Shown here one piece after another: positions 41,592 through 49,814 of a stretch of 64,000 nucleotides of DNA (position 1 is its first letter; every line of letters starts with the position of its first letter). The DNA is taken from NCBI GenBank assembly GCA_024236235.1, contig JACKKV010000003.1:7501-71500 (forward strand). The letters run 5' to 3'. Source of the DNA: Novosphingobium sp. Lineage in GTDB: Bacteria; Pseudomonadota; Alphaproteobacteria; Sphingomonadales; Sphingomonadaceae. The position numbers were made by a program, and so were the translations under genes. The notes beneath the pieces were generated by a model. That model was given only the letters and a program-made list of their open reading frames with translations. It did not search any database and was not told where the DNA came from.

Positions 41592-41599
41592 CACCTCCT
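41592..41599 (-). promoter_or_regulatory. Shine-Dalgarno site fixing the manC GTG start
   Basis: AGGAGGTG lies 3 nt before GTG 41588 in transcript orientation, at somewhat short spacing but with a full 16S-complementary core. It supports the GTG over the longer upstream frame. Confidence 0.6.
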
Positions 41600-41754
41600 G
41601 CCTTGCTTCACCCCGGACTTTGAACAAGCCCCTGCGCCTTGCAGCATGCAGGGCGCGCCATGTCCATTGGCACGCGTCATATTGCCCTGTCCATCCGATG
41701 GTGAAGCTGTATAGTTCGACGATTCTTCGGAAAAAGTGAAGGTGAGAGGGCTTT

Positions 41755-42597
41755 ATGGCAAGTCTGGATGGCATGGTAGCGCTGGTGACGGGTGCGGCGC
41801 GCAAACGCGGAATCGGGCGGGCAATCGCGCTGCGGCTGGCCCGGGACGGGGCCGATGTGGCGGTGACCGCCATTGCCCGCGACCCTTCGCAGTTGCCGGA
41901 GCATGAACGGGCCGAAGGCTGGCAGGGCGCGCAATCGGTGGCGGAGGAAATCCGCGCCATGGGGCGGCGCGCCATCGCGCTGGACCTGGACGTGACCAGC
42001 GACGATCAGGTGCGCGAAGCCATCGCCCGCACGCAGCAGGAACTCGGCCCGCTCACCGGCCTCGTCAACAATGCCGGGATCGCCAGCGAAGCCGCCGCCG
42101 CATCCATCGCCGAGATGGACGATGCGCTGTGGTTTTCGACCATCGATATCAATCTCAACGGCGTCTACCGCATGTGCAAGGCCGGGGTGCAGGCGATGCT
42201 GGCGCATGGGCGGACCTCGGCCATCGTCAACATTTCCTCGCTGGCCGGCCGGTTCGGCTTTGCCAATTATGGCGGCTATTGCGCCAGCAAGTTCGGGGTG
42301 ATCGGCCTGACACAACAGCTCGCCGCAGAAGTCGCCACGCGCGATATCAGGGTGAACTGCATCTGCCCCGGATCAATCGACACGGATATGCTGGATGGTA
42401 CCATGGCCCGCAAGGCGAAGGTGGCGGGCATGGAGTTCGCGGAATTCAAGGCAACCTATAACCAGTCGATCATCCCGATGAACCGGCGCGGCCTGCCGAG
42501 CGAGCAGGCCGCTGTCTGTTCATTCCTGCTGGGGCCGGATGCGAGTTACGTCACCGGGCAGACAATCAATGTCGATGGCGGCTACCGGATGGATTAG
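41755..42597 (+). CDS. SDR family oxidoreductase (3-oxoacyl-ACP reductase-like)
   Basis: The 280-residue enzyme has the NAD(P) glycine motif VTGAARKRGIGRAIALR with an ARKR insertion, NNAG, INISSLAGR, catalytic YGGYCASKFG (YxxxK) and the VNCICPGSIDTDML segment. Ser, Tyr and Lys are intact. It reduces a ketone or oxidises an alcohol with NAD(P); substrate is unknown. A VOC protein gene follows after 43 nt that contain a perfect 7-bp stem-loop. Confidence 0.9.
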   Translation: MASLDGMVALVTGAARKRGIGRAIALRLARDGADVAVTAIARDPSQLPEHERAEGWQGAQSVAEEIRAMGRRAIALDLDVTSDDQVREAIARTQQELGPLTGLVNNAGIASEAAAASIAEMDDALWFSTIDINLNGVYRMCKAGVQAMLAHGRTSAIVNISSLAGRFGFANYGGYCASKFGVIGLTQQLAAEVATRDIRVNCICPGSIDTDMLDGTMARKAKVAGMEFAEFKATYNQSIIPMNRRGLPSEQAAVCSFLLGPDASYVTGQTINVDGGYRMD

Positions 42598-42605
42598 AGT
42601 CCACT

Positions 42606-42622
42606 CGAATCGGAGCGATTCG
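42606..42622 (+). other. Perfect palindromic stem-loop between SDR and VOC genes
   Basis: CGAATCG at 42606-42612 and CGATTCG at 42616-42622 pair perfectly with a GAG loop. There is no T run, so it is more likely an operator or an mRNA-processing/stability element than a terminator. It ends 18 nt before the VOC start codon. Confidence 0.5.
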
Positions 42623-42640
42623 CAATCAGGAGAGTGAGTA

Positions 42641-43018
42641 ATGTTCAGCCACGTGATGGTCGGTGCCAATGACATGGACAAGGCCCGCAAATTCTACGAC
42701 GCCACTTTCGTCGCACTGGGTGCCCAGCCGGGCACGCAGGATGAGAACGGCCGGGTTTTCTACATGCACAATGACGGCATTTTCGCACTGACCAAGCCGA
42801 TCAATGGCGCGCCCGCCTGCGGTGCGAACGGCGGCACCATCGGCATCAACATGGACAGCCCCGCACAGGTTGACGCCTGGCACCAGGCCGGCGTCGATAA
42901 TGGCGGCACCTCGATCGAAGATCCGCCGGGCGTGCGCGAAGGCAGCTTCGGCAAGCTTTACCTTGCCTATCTGCGTGATCCTGACGGCAACAAGCTGTGT
43001 GCCCTGCACCGCATGTAA
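42641..43018 (+). CDS. VOC family protein (glyoxalase/dioxygenase superfamily)
   Basis: The 125-residue protein has a paired beta-alpha-beta-beta-beta fold with MFSHVMVGANDMDKARKFYD at the start, VFYMHNDGIFAL and the C-terminal KLYLAYLRDPDGNKLCALH. Metal ligands would be His4, Tyr or Glu in the second half and His near the end. Activity is not predictable. A hairpin followed by T residues closes the unit. Confidence 0.86.
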   Translation: MFSHVMVGANDMDKARKFYDATFVALGAQPGTQDENGRVFYMHNDGIFALTKPINGAPACGANGGTIGINMDSPAQVDAWHQAGVDNGGTSIEDPPGVREGSFGKLYLAYLRDPDGNKLCALHRM

Positions 43019-43032
43019 TCGCCCCTCTGCGC

Positions 43033-43064
43033 AAGGGCCGCTCCGCGTGACCGGCGCGGCCCTT
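43033..43064 (+). terminator. Terminator-like hairpin after VOC gene
   Basis: AAGGGCCGC (43033-43041) and GCGGCCCTT (43056-43064) form a 9-bp perfect stem with a 14-nt loop, followed by GTCCATTTT. The T tract is weak, but position 15 nt after the VOC stop and before the tonB gene fits termination. Confidence 0.55.
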
Positions 43065-43095
43065 GTCCATTTTGCACTGCGTGAAGCGGGAGGCC

Positions 43096-43815
43096 ATGAC
43101 CGGACGCCCGCAACTTGATCTGACGCCTTCGCGCGGGCAACGCATAACGACCATGGTTGTGGTTGCCTTGCTGCATCTGCTGGTCTTCGCCGGGCTGATC
43201 CGGGCCTTCGCCCCCGATCTTTCCGCAGTCGTCGTGGACCAAGTCATCTCCACCTTCAGCGTCACCGTGGCGACCACGGAGCCGGAACCCCCGCCGCAGG
43301 CCAGCACGGAACCGGAGGGCGCATCCGCCGAGGACGGGCGCAAGGCGAAGCCAAAAGAGGTTTCCGCGCCGCGTCGCACGCTCCCCAAAAAGCCCGAACC
43401 GGCACCGCCGGTTTCCTCGACCGGCAATGAAAACGCATCAGGTGCGGCGGATGCGGGCGCAGGCACCGGCGGCGGCGGTGACGGGATCGGCACGGGCAGC
43501 GGGCGCAGCGGCACCGGGCAGGGCGGCGGCGCGGCGGCACGGCTGGAAAAGATTGCGGGCGATATCAGCTCCGCCAAGGATTATCCCAAAAAGACGCGCG
43601 ACCTGCGCATCGGGCAGAGCGTGACCATCCTGCTCACCGTCGATCCGGACGGGCGGGTGCGCGATTGCCGCGTCACTCAACCAAGCCCCGATGCAGAGGC
43701 TGACGCGATTACCTGCCGTCTCGCTAGCGAACGGTTCCGCTTCCGCCCTGCGCGCAATGCGGCGGGTGAGGCGGTGACCGGCAAATATGCCTGGCGCCAG
43801 CGCTGGTTTTATTAG
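43096..43815 (+). CDS. TonB family energy transducer
   Basis: The 239-residue protein has a cytoplasmic N-terminus, one membrane anchor (about residues 17-37), a Pro/Glu/Ala linker with PEPEPPP and Gly/Ser-rich segments and a C-terminal TonB domain (about 155-239) with SVTILLTVDPDGRVRDCRV and FRFRPARNAAGEAV. It would pass proton-motive energy to TonB-dependent receptors such as that at 7.1-9.2 kb. exbBD are not adjacent. The ATG at 43096 follows CGGGAGG. Its stop overlaps the convergent fdsD stop by 4 nt. Confidence 0.9.
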   Translation: MTGRPQLDLTPSRGQRITTMVVVALLHLLVFAGLIRAFAPDLSAVVVDQVISTFSVTVATTEPEPPPQASTEPEGASAEDGRKAKPKEVSAPRRTLPKKPEPAPPVSSTGNENASGAADAGAGTGGGGDGIGTGSGRSGTGQGGGAAARLEKIAGDISSAKDYPKKTRDLRIGQSVTILLTVDPDGRVRDCRVTQPSPDAEADAITCRLASERFRFRPARNAAGEAVTGKYAWRQRWFY

Positions 43816-44024
43816 GGACTGGCCTGAAGCCGGGCAATCGCCCCCGCCGCAATATCCGACAGGCCCGCACGATCGCCTGCCAAGATCGCTTCGCGCATGC
43901 GCGGATCCCAGAAATCGAGGATATGCCGGGCAGTTGCGGCGATCGCGACCGCTTCTCCCTGCACCGCGAAATTGCGCGCGATCTGGTTCGCCATATAGAC
44001 CAGCCGGTCCTGCGTCCCGCTCAT
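43812..44024 (-). CDS. fdsD: Formate dehydrogenase subunit delta
   Basis: The 70-residue protein matches the FdsD family: DRLVYMANQIARNFAVQG, AIAATARHILDFWDPRMR. It is a small accessory subunit of NAD-dependent molybdenum formate dehydrogenases and is thought to aid cofactor insertion or complex assembly. It overlaps fdsA by 4 nt at the operon's 3' end. Confidence 0.94.
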   Translation of the reverse strand: MSGTQDRLVYMANQIARNFAVQGEAVAIAATARHILDFWDPRMREAILAGDRAGLSDIAAGAIARLQASP

Positions 44025-46864
44025 TCAGCAGGCTCCGCCGCGATGCGCCGGGAACGCGCGGTCAGCCCGGCATAATCTTCCTGCCAGTCGCTGGGACCGT
44101 TGGAGGGGGTCACCTGCACCGCAGTAACCTTGTATTCGGGGCAGTTGGTGGCCCAGTCCGAATAATCGGTGGTGACCACATTGGCCTGCGTTTCGGGGTG
44201 ATGGAAGGTCGTGTAGACAACCCCCGGCGCGACCCGGTCAGTCACTGACACGCGCAGGCTCGTCTCCCCCGTGCGGCTGGCAAGGCGCGCCCAGTCGCCC
44301 TCCTTGAGCCCGCGATTTTCCGCATCCAGCGGATGGATTTCCAGCACATCTTCGGGATGCCAGGCGGTGTTGGCGGTGCGGCGGGTCTGCGCACCGACGT
44401 TGTACTGGCTGAGGATGCGGCCCGTGGTCAGCAGCAGCGGATAGCGCGGCCCGGTCTTTTCATCCGTGGGCACATAATCCGTCACCACGAAGTGTCCCTT
44501 GCCGCGCACGAAGCCATCGACATACATCACCGGCGCGCCGTCGGGGAACTGGTCATTGACCGGCCATTGCAGCGATGCTTCGCGTTCCAGCCGGTCCCAG
44601 CTGACCCCGGCGAAGGTCGGCGTAAGCCGCGCGATCTCGTCAAGAATTTGCGCCGGATGCGTATAGGCCCAGCCCAGACCCAGCGCATTGGCCAGCGCTT
44701 GCGTTACCTGCCAGTCCTCCAGCCCGTTGGCCGGTTCCATCACCTTGCGCACCGGCTGAATCCGGCGTTCGGCATTAGTGAAGGTGCCGTTCTTTTCCAG
44801 GAAGGTCGAACCGGGCAGGAACACATGCGCGTAATTGGCCGTTTCGTTGAGAAACAGATCATGCACGATCACGCAATCCATCGCCGCCAGCCCCGCTGCC
44901 ACATGGTGCGTATTGGGATCGGACTGGAGGATGTCCTCACCCTGGATGTAGATCGCCTTGAAGGTGCCATCGACGGCGGCATCCAGCATGTTGGGAATGC
45001 GCAACCCCGGTTCGGGATCCAGCGCTACCCCCCAATCCTGTTCGAACATCGTGCGCGTCGCCCCGTCCGAAATATGACGATAGCCGGACAGTTCGTGCGG
45101 AAAACTGCCCATGTCGCAGGCGCCCTGCACATTGTTCTGGCCGCGCAGCGGGTTCACGCCCACGCCCGGGCGCCCGATATTGCCCGTTGCCATGGCCAGA
45201 TTGGCGATCGCCATCACGGTTGAGGAACCTTGCGAATGCTCGGTTACGCCGAGGCCATAGTAAATCGCGCCATTCCCGCCTGTGGCATAGAGCCGCGCGG
45301 CGGCGCGCAGCTCGGCCGCCGGGACTTTCGTCACTGCTTCGAGGAATTCGGGGCTGTGCTGCGGATCGGACACGAAGCGCGCCCAGTCCTGATATTCGTC
45401 CCAATCGCAGCGGTCGCGCACGAAATCCTCATCCGCCAGCCCTTCGGTAACGATGACATGCGCCATCGCCGTCAGCACCGCGACATTGGTGCCGGGCTGA
45501 AGCGGCAGGTGATGCGCGGCCTGCACATGCGGCGAACGCACCAGATCAATCCGGCGCGGGTCGATCACGATCAGCTGCGCACCCTGCCTCAGCCGGCGCT
45601 TCATGCGGCTGGCGAACACCGGGTGCGCGTCCGTTGGATTGGCGCCGATCACCAGGATCACGTCCGCATCCATCACGCTGTCGAAATCCTGCGTGCCCGC
45701 GCTGGTTCCGAACGTCGTCTTCAGGCCATAGCCGGTGGGCGAATGGCACACGCGCGCGCAGGTATCGACATTGTTGCTCCCAAACCCGGCCCGGACCAGT
45801 TTCTGGACCAGAAAGGTTTCCTCATTGGTGCAGCGGCTGGAGGTAATCCCGCCCAGCGCACGCGCTCCGTGCTGCGCCTTGATCGCGCTGATGCGACCGG
45901 CGGTGAAGGCCAGCGCTTCGTCCCATGATACTTCGCGCCAGGGCTGATCGACCGACTCGCGGATCATGGGGGTGGTGATGCGGTCCTGATGATGCGCATA
46001 GCCCCAGGCGAAGCGGCCCTTGACGCAGGAATGACCGCGGTTGGCCTTGCCATCCTTCCAGGGCACCATGCGCACCAGCTGTTCGCCGCGCATTTCGGCC
46101 CGAAAGGTGCAGCCAACCCCGCAGTAAGCGCAGGTGGTGATGACCGCCCGTTCAGGCTTGCCGTGTTCCTTCACGCTTTTTTCCATCAGGGCGCTGGTCG
46201 GACAGGCCTGCACGCAGGCGCCGCATGACACGCAATCGCTGGAAAGAAAGTCGTCCGCGCGCTGCCCGGCGCTGATCTTCGAAGCAAAGCCGCGCCCTTC
46301 CACGCTCAGCGCCAGCGTGCCCTGCACCTCGTCGCAGGCCCGCACGCAGCGCGAACAGACGATGCATTTGTCAGGGGCGAAGAGAAAATAGGGATTGGAG
46401 AGATCCGGCTGCTGGCCCAGATGATGAGCGCCCGCATAGCCATAGCGCACATCGCGCAGGCCGACTTCGGCTGCTGTGTCCTGCAATTCGCAATCATTGT
46501 TGGCGCTGCAGGTCAGGCAGTCGAGCGGATGGTCGGAGATATACAGCTCCATCACCCCGCGCCGCAGCTTTTCGAGCCGGGGGGTCTGGGTCCGCACGAT
46601 CATGTCCTGCGCGACCGGCGTGGTGCAGCTCGCGGGCGTTCCGCGCATGCCCTCCACCTCGACCAGGCACATCCGGCACGATCCGAAGGCGGCAAGGCTG
46701 TCAGTGGCGCACAGGCTGGGGATCGCGCCGCCGCTGGTCGTCGCCGCGCGCATCACGCTGGTCCCTGCGGGCACGGTCACGCTGCGCCCGTCAATCGTCA
46801 GCGTTACCTGCGTGTCCGCCCGCACTTCGGGCGTGCCGAAATCGGCCTGAGGTTCATAGCCCAT
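44021..46864 (-). CDS. fdsA: NAD-dependent formate dehydrogenase, catalytic subunit alpha
   Basis: The 947-residue subunit oxidises formate to CO2 at a molybdopterin site. N-terminal ferredoxin-like part binds [2Fe-2S] (CATDSLAAFGSCRMC), a NuoG-type His-Cys cluster (HPLDCLTCSANNDC), and two [4Fe-4S] clusters (CIVCSRCVRAC, CVSCGACVQAC). Then comes CAYCGVGCTF for the last [4Fe-4S] and a molybdenum-ligand Cys in CARVCHSPTGYG. The ATG at 46864 (MGYEPQADFG) is chosen over 46903. It overlaps fdhD by 11 nt. Confidence 0.96.
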   Translation of the reverse strand: MGYEPQADFGTPEVRADTQVTLTIDGRSVTVPAGTSVMRAATTSGGAIPSLCATDSLAAFGSCRMCLVEVEGMRGTPASCTTPVAQDMIVRTQTPRLEKLRRGVMELYISDHPLDCLTCSANNDCELQDTAAEVGLRDVRYGYAGAHHLGQQPDLSNPYFLFAPDKCIVCSRCVRACDEVQGTLALSVEGRGFASKISAGQRADDFLSSDCVSCGACVQACPTSALMEKSVKEHGKPERAVITTCAYCGVGCTFRAEMRGEQLVRMVPWKDGKANRGHSCVKGRFAWGYAHHQDRITTPMIRESVDQPWREVSWDEALAFTAGRISAIKAQHGARALGGITSSRCTNEETFLVQKLVRAGFGSNNVDTCARVCHSPTGYGLKTTFGTSAGTQDFDSVMDADVILVIGANPTDAHPVFASRMKRRLRQGAQLIVIDPRRIDLVRSPHVQAAHHLPLQPGTNVAVLTAMAHVIVTEGLADEDFVRDRCDWDEYQDWARFVSDPQHSPEFLEAVTKVPAAELRAAARLYATGGNGAIYYGLGVTEHSQGSSTVMAIANLAMATGNIGRPGVGVNPLRGQNNVQGACDMGSFPHELSGYRHISDGATRTMFEQDWGVALDPEPGLRIPNMLDAAVDGTFKAIYIQGEDILQSDPNTHHVAAGLAAMDCVIVHDLFLNETANYAHVFLPGSTFLEKNGTFTNAERRIQPVRKVMEPANGLEDWQVTQALANALGLGWAYTHPAQILDEIARLTPTFAGVSWDRLEREASLQWPVNDQFPDGAPVMYVDGFVRGKGHFVVTDYVPTDEKTGPRYPLLLTTGRILSQYNVGAQTRRTANTAWHPEDVLEIHPLDAENRGLKEGDWARLASRTGETSLRVSVTDRVAPGVVYTTFHHPETQANVVTTDYSDWATNCPEYKVTAVQVTPSNGPSDWQEDYAGLTARSRRIAAEPAE

Positions 46865-47678
46865 CGCAATCTCCCGCAGTGTCCACAATAGCATGCGGAT
46901 CACAGAAAATCAGCGCATTGTCGGGCCGGGCCAACGCCACCAGTGCCAGCCCCGCCTGTGTTGCCCGTTCCACCGCCAGGCTGGTTGGCGCGGAAATGGT
47001 CACCAGCAGCGGACAGCCGGCGCGCGCGGTCTTTTCCACCAGTTCGAAGCTGCACCGCGCCGACAGCAGGATGAAGCCGCGGCGCGGATCGCGCCCCGTG
47101 CGCGCCAGTCGGCCGATCAGCTTGTCCAGTGCATTGTGGCGGCCGACATCCTCCGCCGCCTCCACGATGGTGCCGTCTGTTGCGCAGAACGCGGCGGCAT
47201 GCATCGCGCCGCTGGCCCGGCCCATTGGCTGATGCGCATCCAGCGCGGCCAGCGCGCGCGCAATCGCCCTCCGGTCAATTCTGATGCGCGCCGTGATCGC
47301 CGGAAGCGGGCGCAGCACCTGCTCGATGTTCTCCATGCCGCACAGCCCGCAGGAACTTTCCGAAACGCGCACCCGGGCCCGCGCGATCACCGGTTCCATC
47401 GCCGTATCAGGCAGGGTAATGCGCACCACCTGCCCTCCGGCAACTGCATGCACGTCGACCCCCTCGATCTCGTGGCTGGCGCGCACCAGTCCTTCGGACA
47501 GGGTAAAGCCGATGGCGAATGCCTCCAGGTCGGCGGGCGTCGCCATCATCACCGCGTAACCCAGCCCGTTGTATTCGATCGCCACCGGCGCCTCGAGCGC
47601 GAGACTGCGCTCGATCGCCCGGTCGCCAGGCTCGGCCAGGCCCAGCCTGCGGGCGGGAGCCGTCACAACCCCGCTCAT
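46854..47678 (-). CDS. fdhD: Formate dehydrogenase accessory sulfurtransferase FdhD
   Basis: The 274-residue protein has the catalytic CGLCG motif (SESSCGLCGMENIEQ), the EDVGRHNALDKLIGRL segment and the C-terminal ISAPTSLAVERATQAGLALVA. It moves sulfur from cysteine desulfurase to the molybdenum cofactor of formate dehydrogenase. It sits between fdsB and fdsA, not after fdsA as in Cupriavidus fdsGBACD. It starts at the fdsB stop (4-nt overlap). Confidence 0.95.
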   Translation of the reverse strand: MSGVVTAPARRLGLAEPGDRAIERSLALEAPVAIEYNGLGYAVMMATPADLEAFAIGFTLSEGLVRASHEIEGVDVHAVAGGQVVRITLPDTAMEPVIARARVRVSESSCGLCGMENIEQVLRPLPAITARIRIDRRAIARALAALDAHQPMGRASGAMHAAAFCATDGTIVEAAEDVGRHNALDKLIGRLARTGRDPRRGFILLSARCSFELVEKTARAGCPLLVTISAPTSLAVERATQAGLALVALARPDNALIFCDPHAIVDTAGDCDGL

Positions 47679-49198
47679 CGCGCGCCCAGGCCGAAATCCG
47701 CGGGCCAGTGGCGCAGCGCGGACACGACCGGATAGGGCGTAAACCCGCCCAGCGCGCACAGCGAGGCGTCCTTCATCACCGCGCATAATTCTTCGAGCAG
47801 CTGCACTTCTTCCGCCTGGCTGCGCTGTGCCAGTCGCGCATTATGCATCTGCGGCAACAATTCGACTGCATCGGCCTGCCGCCCGCCGGACAGGATGCGA
47901 TCAATGATCTCCTGCCCGCGCACCGAACCGATCCGGCAGGGGGTGCATTTGCCACAGCTTTCCGCCGCGCAGAATTCCATCGCGAAACGCGCCAACGCCG
48001 CCATGTCTGCCGTATCGTCGAACACCGTGATGCCGCCATGGCCGATCAGGGCGTCCGCCGCCGCATAGGCTTCGTAATCGAAGGGAATGTCGAACTGGCC
48101 GGGATGCAGATAGGCGCCCAGCGGGCCGCCCACCTGCACCGCCTTCACCGGGCGGCCCGAAGCAGTCCCCCCGCCGATCTCGAAAATCAGCTGGTTCAGC
48201 GTGATGCCAAAGGATGTTTCATAAAGCCCGCCGTGCCGGATATTGCCCGCCAGCTGGATCGGCATGGTGCCTTTCGACCGGCCCGTGCCCCTTGCTTCAT
48301 AGTCCTGCGCCCCGCCTTCAGCCAGGATGTGCGGCACTGCGGCCAGGGTCAGCACATTGTTGACCACCGTCGGGCAGCCGAACAGGCCCTGCAGCGCGGG
48401 CAGTGGCGGTTTGGCCCGCACCTCGCCGCGCTTGCCTTCAAGGCTGTTGAGCAGCGAGGTTTCCTCTCCGCAGACATAGGCCCCCGCGCCCACCCGCACA
48501 TCAATGGTGAAGGGCGCGATGATATCGGCACAGAGTTTGAGCGCGTCGCGCAGCTTGCGGATCGCATGCGGATATTCACTACGGATGTAGATATAGCCCT
48601 GCGCCGCACCGACGGCATGGGCGGCAATCGCCATGCCTTCGATCAGCTGGAGCGGGTCGCCTTCCATAAGCATCCGGTCGGCAAAAGTGCCGCTGTCGCC
48701 CTCGTCCGCATTGCACACGATGAACTTCCTCGCGCCCGGCGCCTGGGCCACGGTTCGCCACTTGACGCCTGCGGGAAACCCGGCCCCGCCGCGCCCGCGC
48801 AAGCCCGATCGGGCAACTTCATCGAGCACATGTTCGGGACCGATCCGGCGCGCCCGTTCCAGCCCGGCCCAGCCGCCTGTGCGCTCATAATCCTCAAGGC
48901 TGAGGGCCCGCGTCCTGCCCGCCCGGGCGAAAGTCAGCCGCTGCTGCCCGGCGATGAAGGGATGAGCCGCAATCGGCCCGATTGCCTTGGCGCTCTTGCC
49001 GGAAAGGATGGCATCGACATCTTCGGGCGTGGCCGGACCGAAGCCCATGCCGTCGATCTCCACCAGCGGTTCCAGCCAGTGCATCCCCCAGCTCGACACC
49101 CGTTCGACCGCACACCCTGCCGCCTCGAACGCGGCGGCGAGCGCATCGGCGCCGCAGGCCAGTGCCAGCGCGTCGTCAGAAATGCGCACCGCCGTCAT
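47675..49198 (-). CDS. fdsB: NAD-dependent formate dehydrogenase, subunit beta (NuoF-like)
   Basis: The 507-residue diaphorase subunit has an N-terminal thioredoxin-like extension (to about residue 110), then GRGGAGFPAGVKW and CNADEGDSGTFADR for FMN/NADH, GAGAYVCGEETSLLNSLEG, and ESCGKCTPCRIG for the [4Fe-4S] cluster. It transfers electrons from the FdsA clusters to NAD. ATG 49198 is chosen because the upstream part is an Ala/Arg-rich leader. It overlaps fdsG by 4 nt. Confidence 0.95.
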   Translation of the reverse strand: MTAVRISDDALALACGADALAAAFEAAGCAVERVSSWGMHWLEPLVEIDGMGFGPATPEDVDAILSGKSAKAIGPIAAHPFIAGQQRLTFARAGRTRALSLEDYERTGGWAGLERARRIGPEHVLDEVARSGLRGRGGAGFPAGVKWRTVAQAPGARKFIVCNADEGDSGTFADRMLMEGDPLQLIEGMAIAAHAVGAAQGYIYIRSEYPHAIRKLRDALKLCADIIAPFTIDVRVGAGAYVCGEETSLLNSLEGKRGEVRAKPPLPALQGLFGCPTVVNNVLTLAAVPHILAEGGAQDYEARGTGRSKGTMPIQLAGNIRHGGLYETSFGITLNQLIFEIGGGTASGRPVKAVQVGGPLGAYLHPGQFDIPFDYEAYAAADALIGHGGITVFDDTADMAALARFAMEFCAAESCGKCTPCRIGSVRGQEIIDRILSGGRQADAVELLPQMHNARLAQRSQAEEVQLLEELCAVMKDASLCALGGFTPYPVVSALRHWPADFGLGAR

Positions 49199-49620
49199 TG
49201 CGCCTTGACCAGGCTGACCAGCTGCGCCTCGTCCAGCCGCGCATGCAGCTGATCGCGCACTCGCGCGTTTGGCCCCACGCTGCACAGCCCGAGGCAATAG
49301 ACGGGCGCAAGCCGCACCCGCTCCCCGGCAGCATCCCGCGCCGCCTGCATCAGCGTGTCAATCCCGCGTGCCTTGCAGGACTCAGCCTGACAGATCTGGA
49401 CCACCGGACGCGGATCGGGCGCGGAACGAAAATCGTGGTAGAAGCTCACCACCCCATGCACCTCGGCCCGGCTGAGATTCAGCGCATCGGCAATGATCCG
49501 CTCAGCCGCGGCATCCACGTAGCCGAATTCGGCCTGTACATCATGAAGGATGGGCAAGAGCGCGGACTGTTCGCGCGGATGCGCGGCAAGGATTTCCGCA
49601 ATCACAGCCTCAGTCGTCAT
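49195..49620 (-). CDS. fdsG: NAD-dependent formate dehydrogenase, subunit gamma (NuoE-like)
   Basis: The roughly 141-residue protein has four [2Fe-2S] cysteine ligands of the 24-kDa (NuoE) family, in ICQAESCKARG and CLGLCSVGPNARV. ATG 49620 (MTTEAVIAE) is preferred to a GTG 12 nt upstream. It is the first gene of the five-gene formate dehydrogenase operon; its promoter should lie in the 194 nt before pyk. No fdsR-type regulator is adjacent. Confidence 0.95.
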   Translation of the reverse strand: MTTEAVIAEILAAHPREQSALLPILHDVQAEFGYVDAAAERIIADALNLSRAEVHGVVSFYHDFRSAPDPRPVVQICQAESCKARGIDTLMQAARDAAGERVRLAPVYCLGLCSVGPNARVRDQLHARLDEAQLVSLVKAQ

Positions 49621-49757
49621 ATCGCAGTCCACAACCCGCCAGCCTGATCGCCATGGCGCTGCGGTAATGGGGGCACCGCACCATAAGGGCGAAAAGGCCG
49701 AACATACAGCGCCGCATCAGGCCGTCAAAGCGCCCTGTCCAATACCGGCTTGACGCT

Positions 49758-49801
49758 GGTGCCTTGCCGAACGGGTATTGCAAACCCGAAACGGTGGCAC
49801 C
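49758..49801. other. Long imperfect stem-loop between fdsG and pyk
   Basis: GGTGCC (49758-49763) and GGCACC (49796-49801) bracket an inner CGGGT/ACCCG pair around 49772-49788. It lies 14 nt beyond the pyk stop, so it may terminate pyk on the minus strand; no T tract is seen. The rest of 49621-49814 shows no clear promoter to my eye. Confidence 0.4.
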
Positions 49802-49814
49802 GGGCCGCGCCTCG

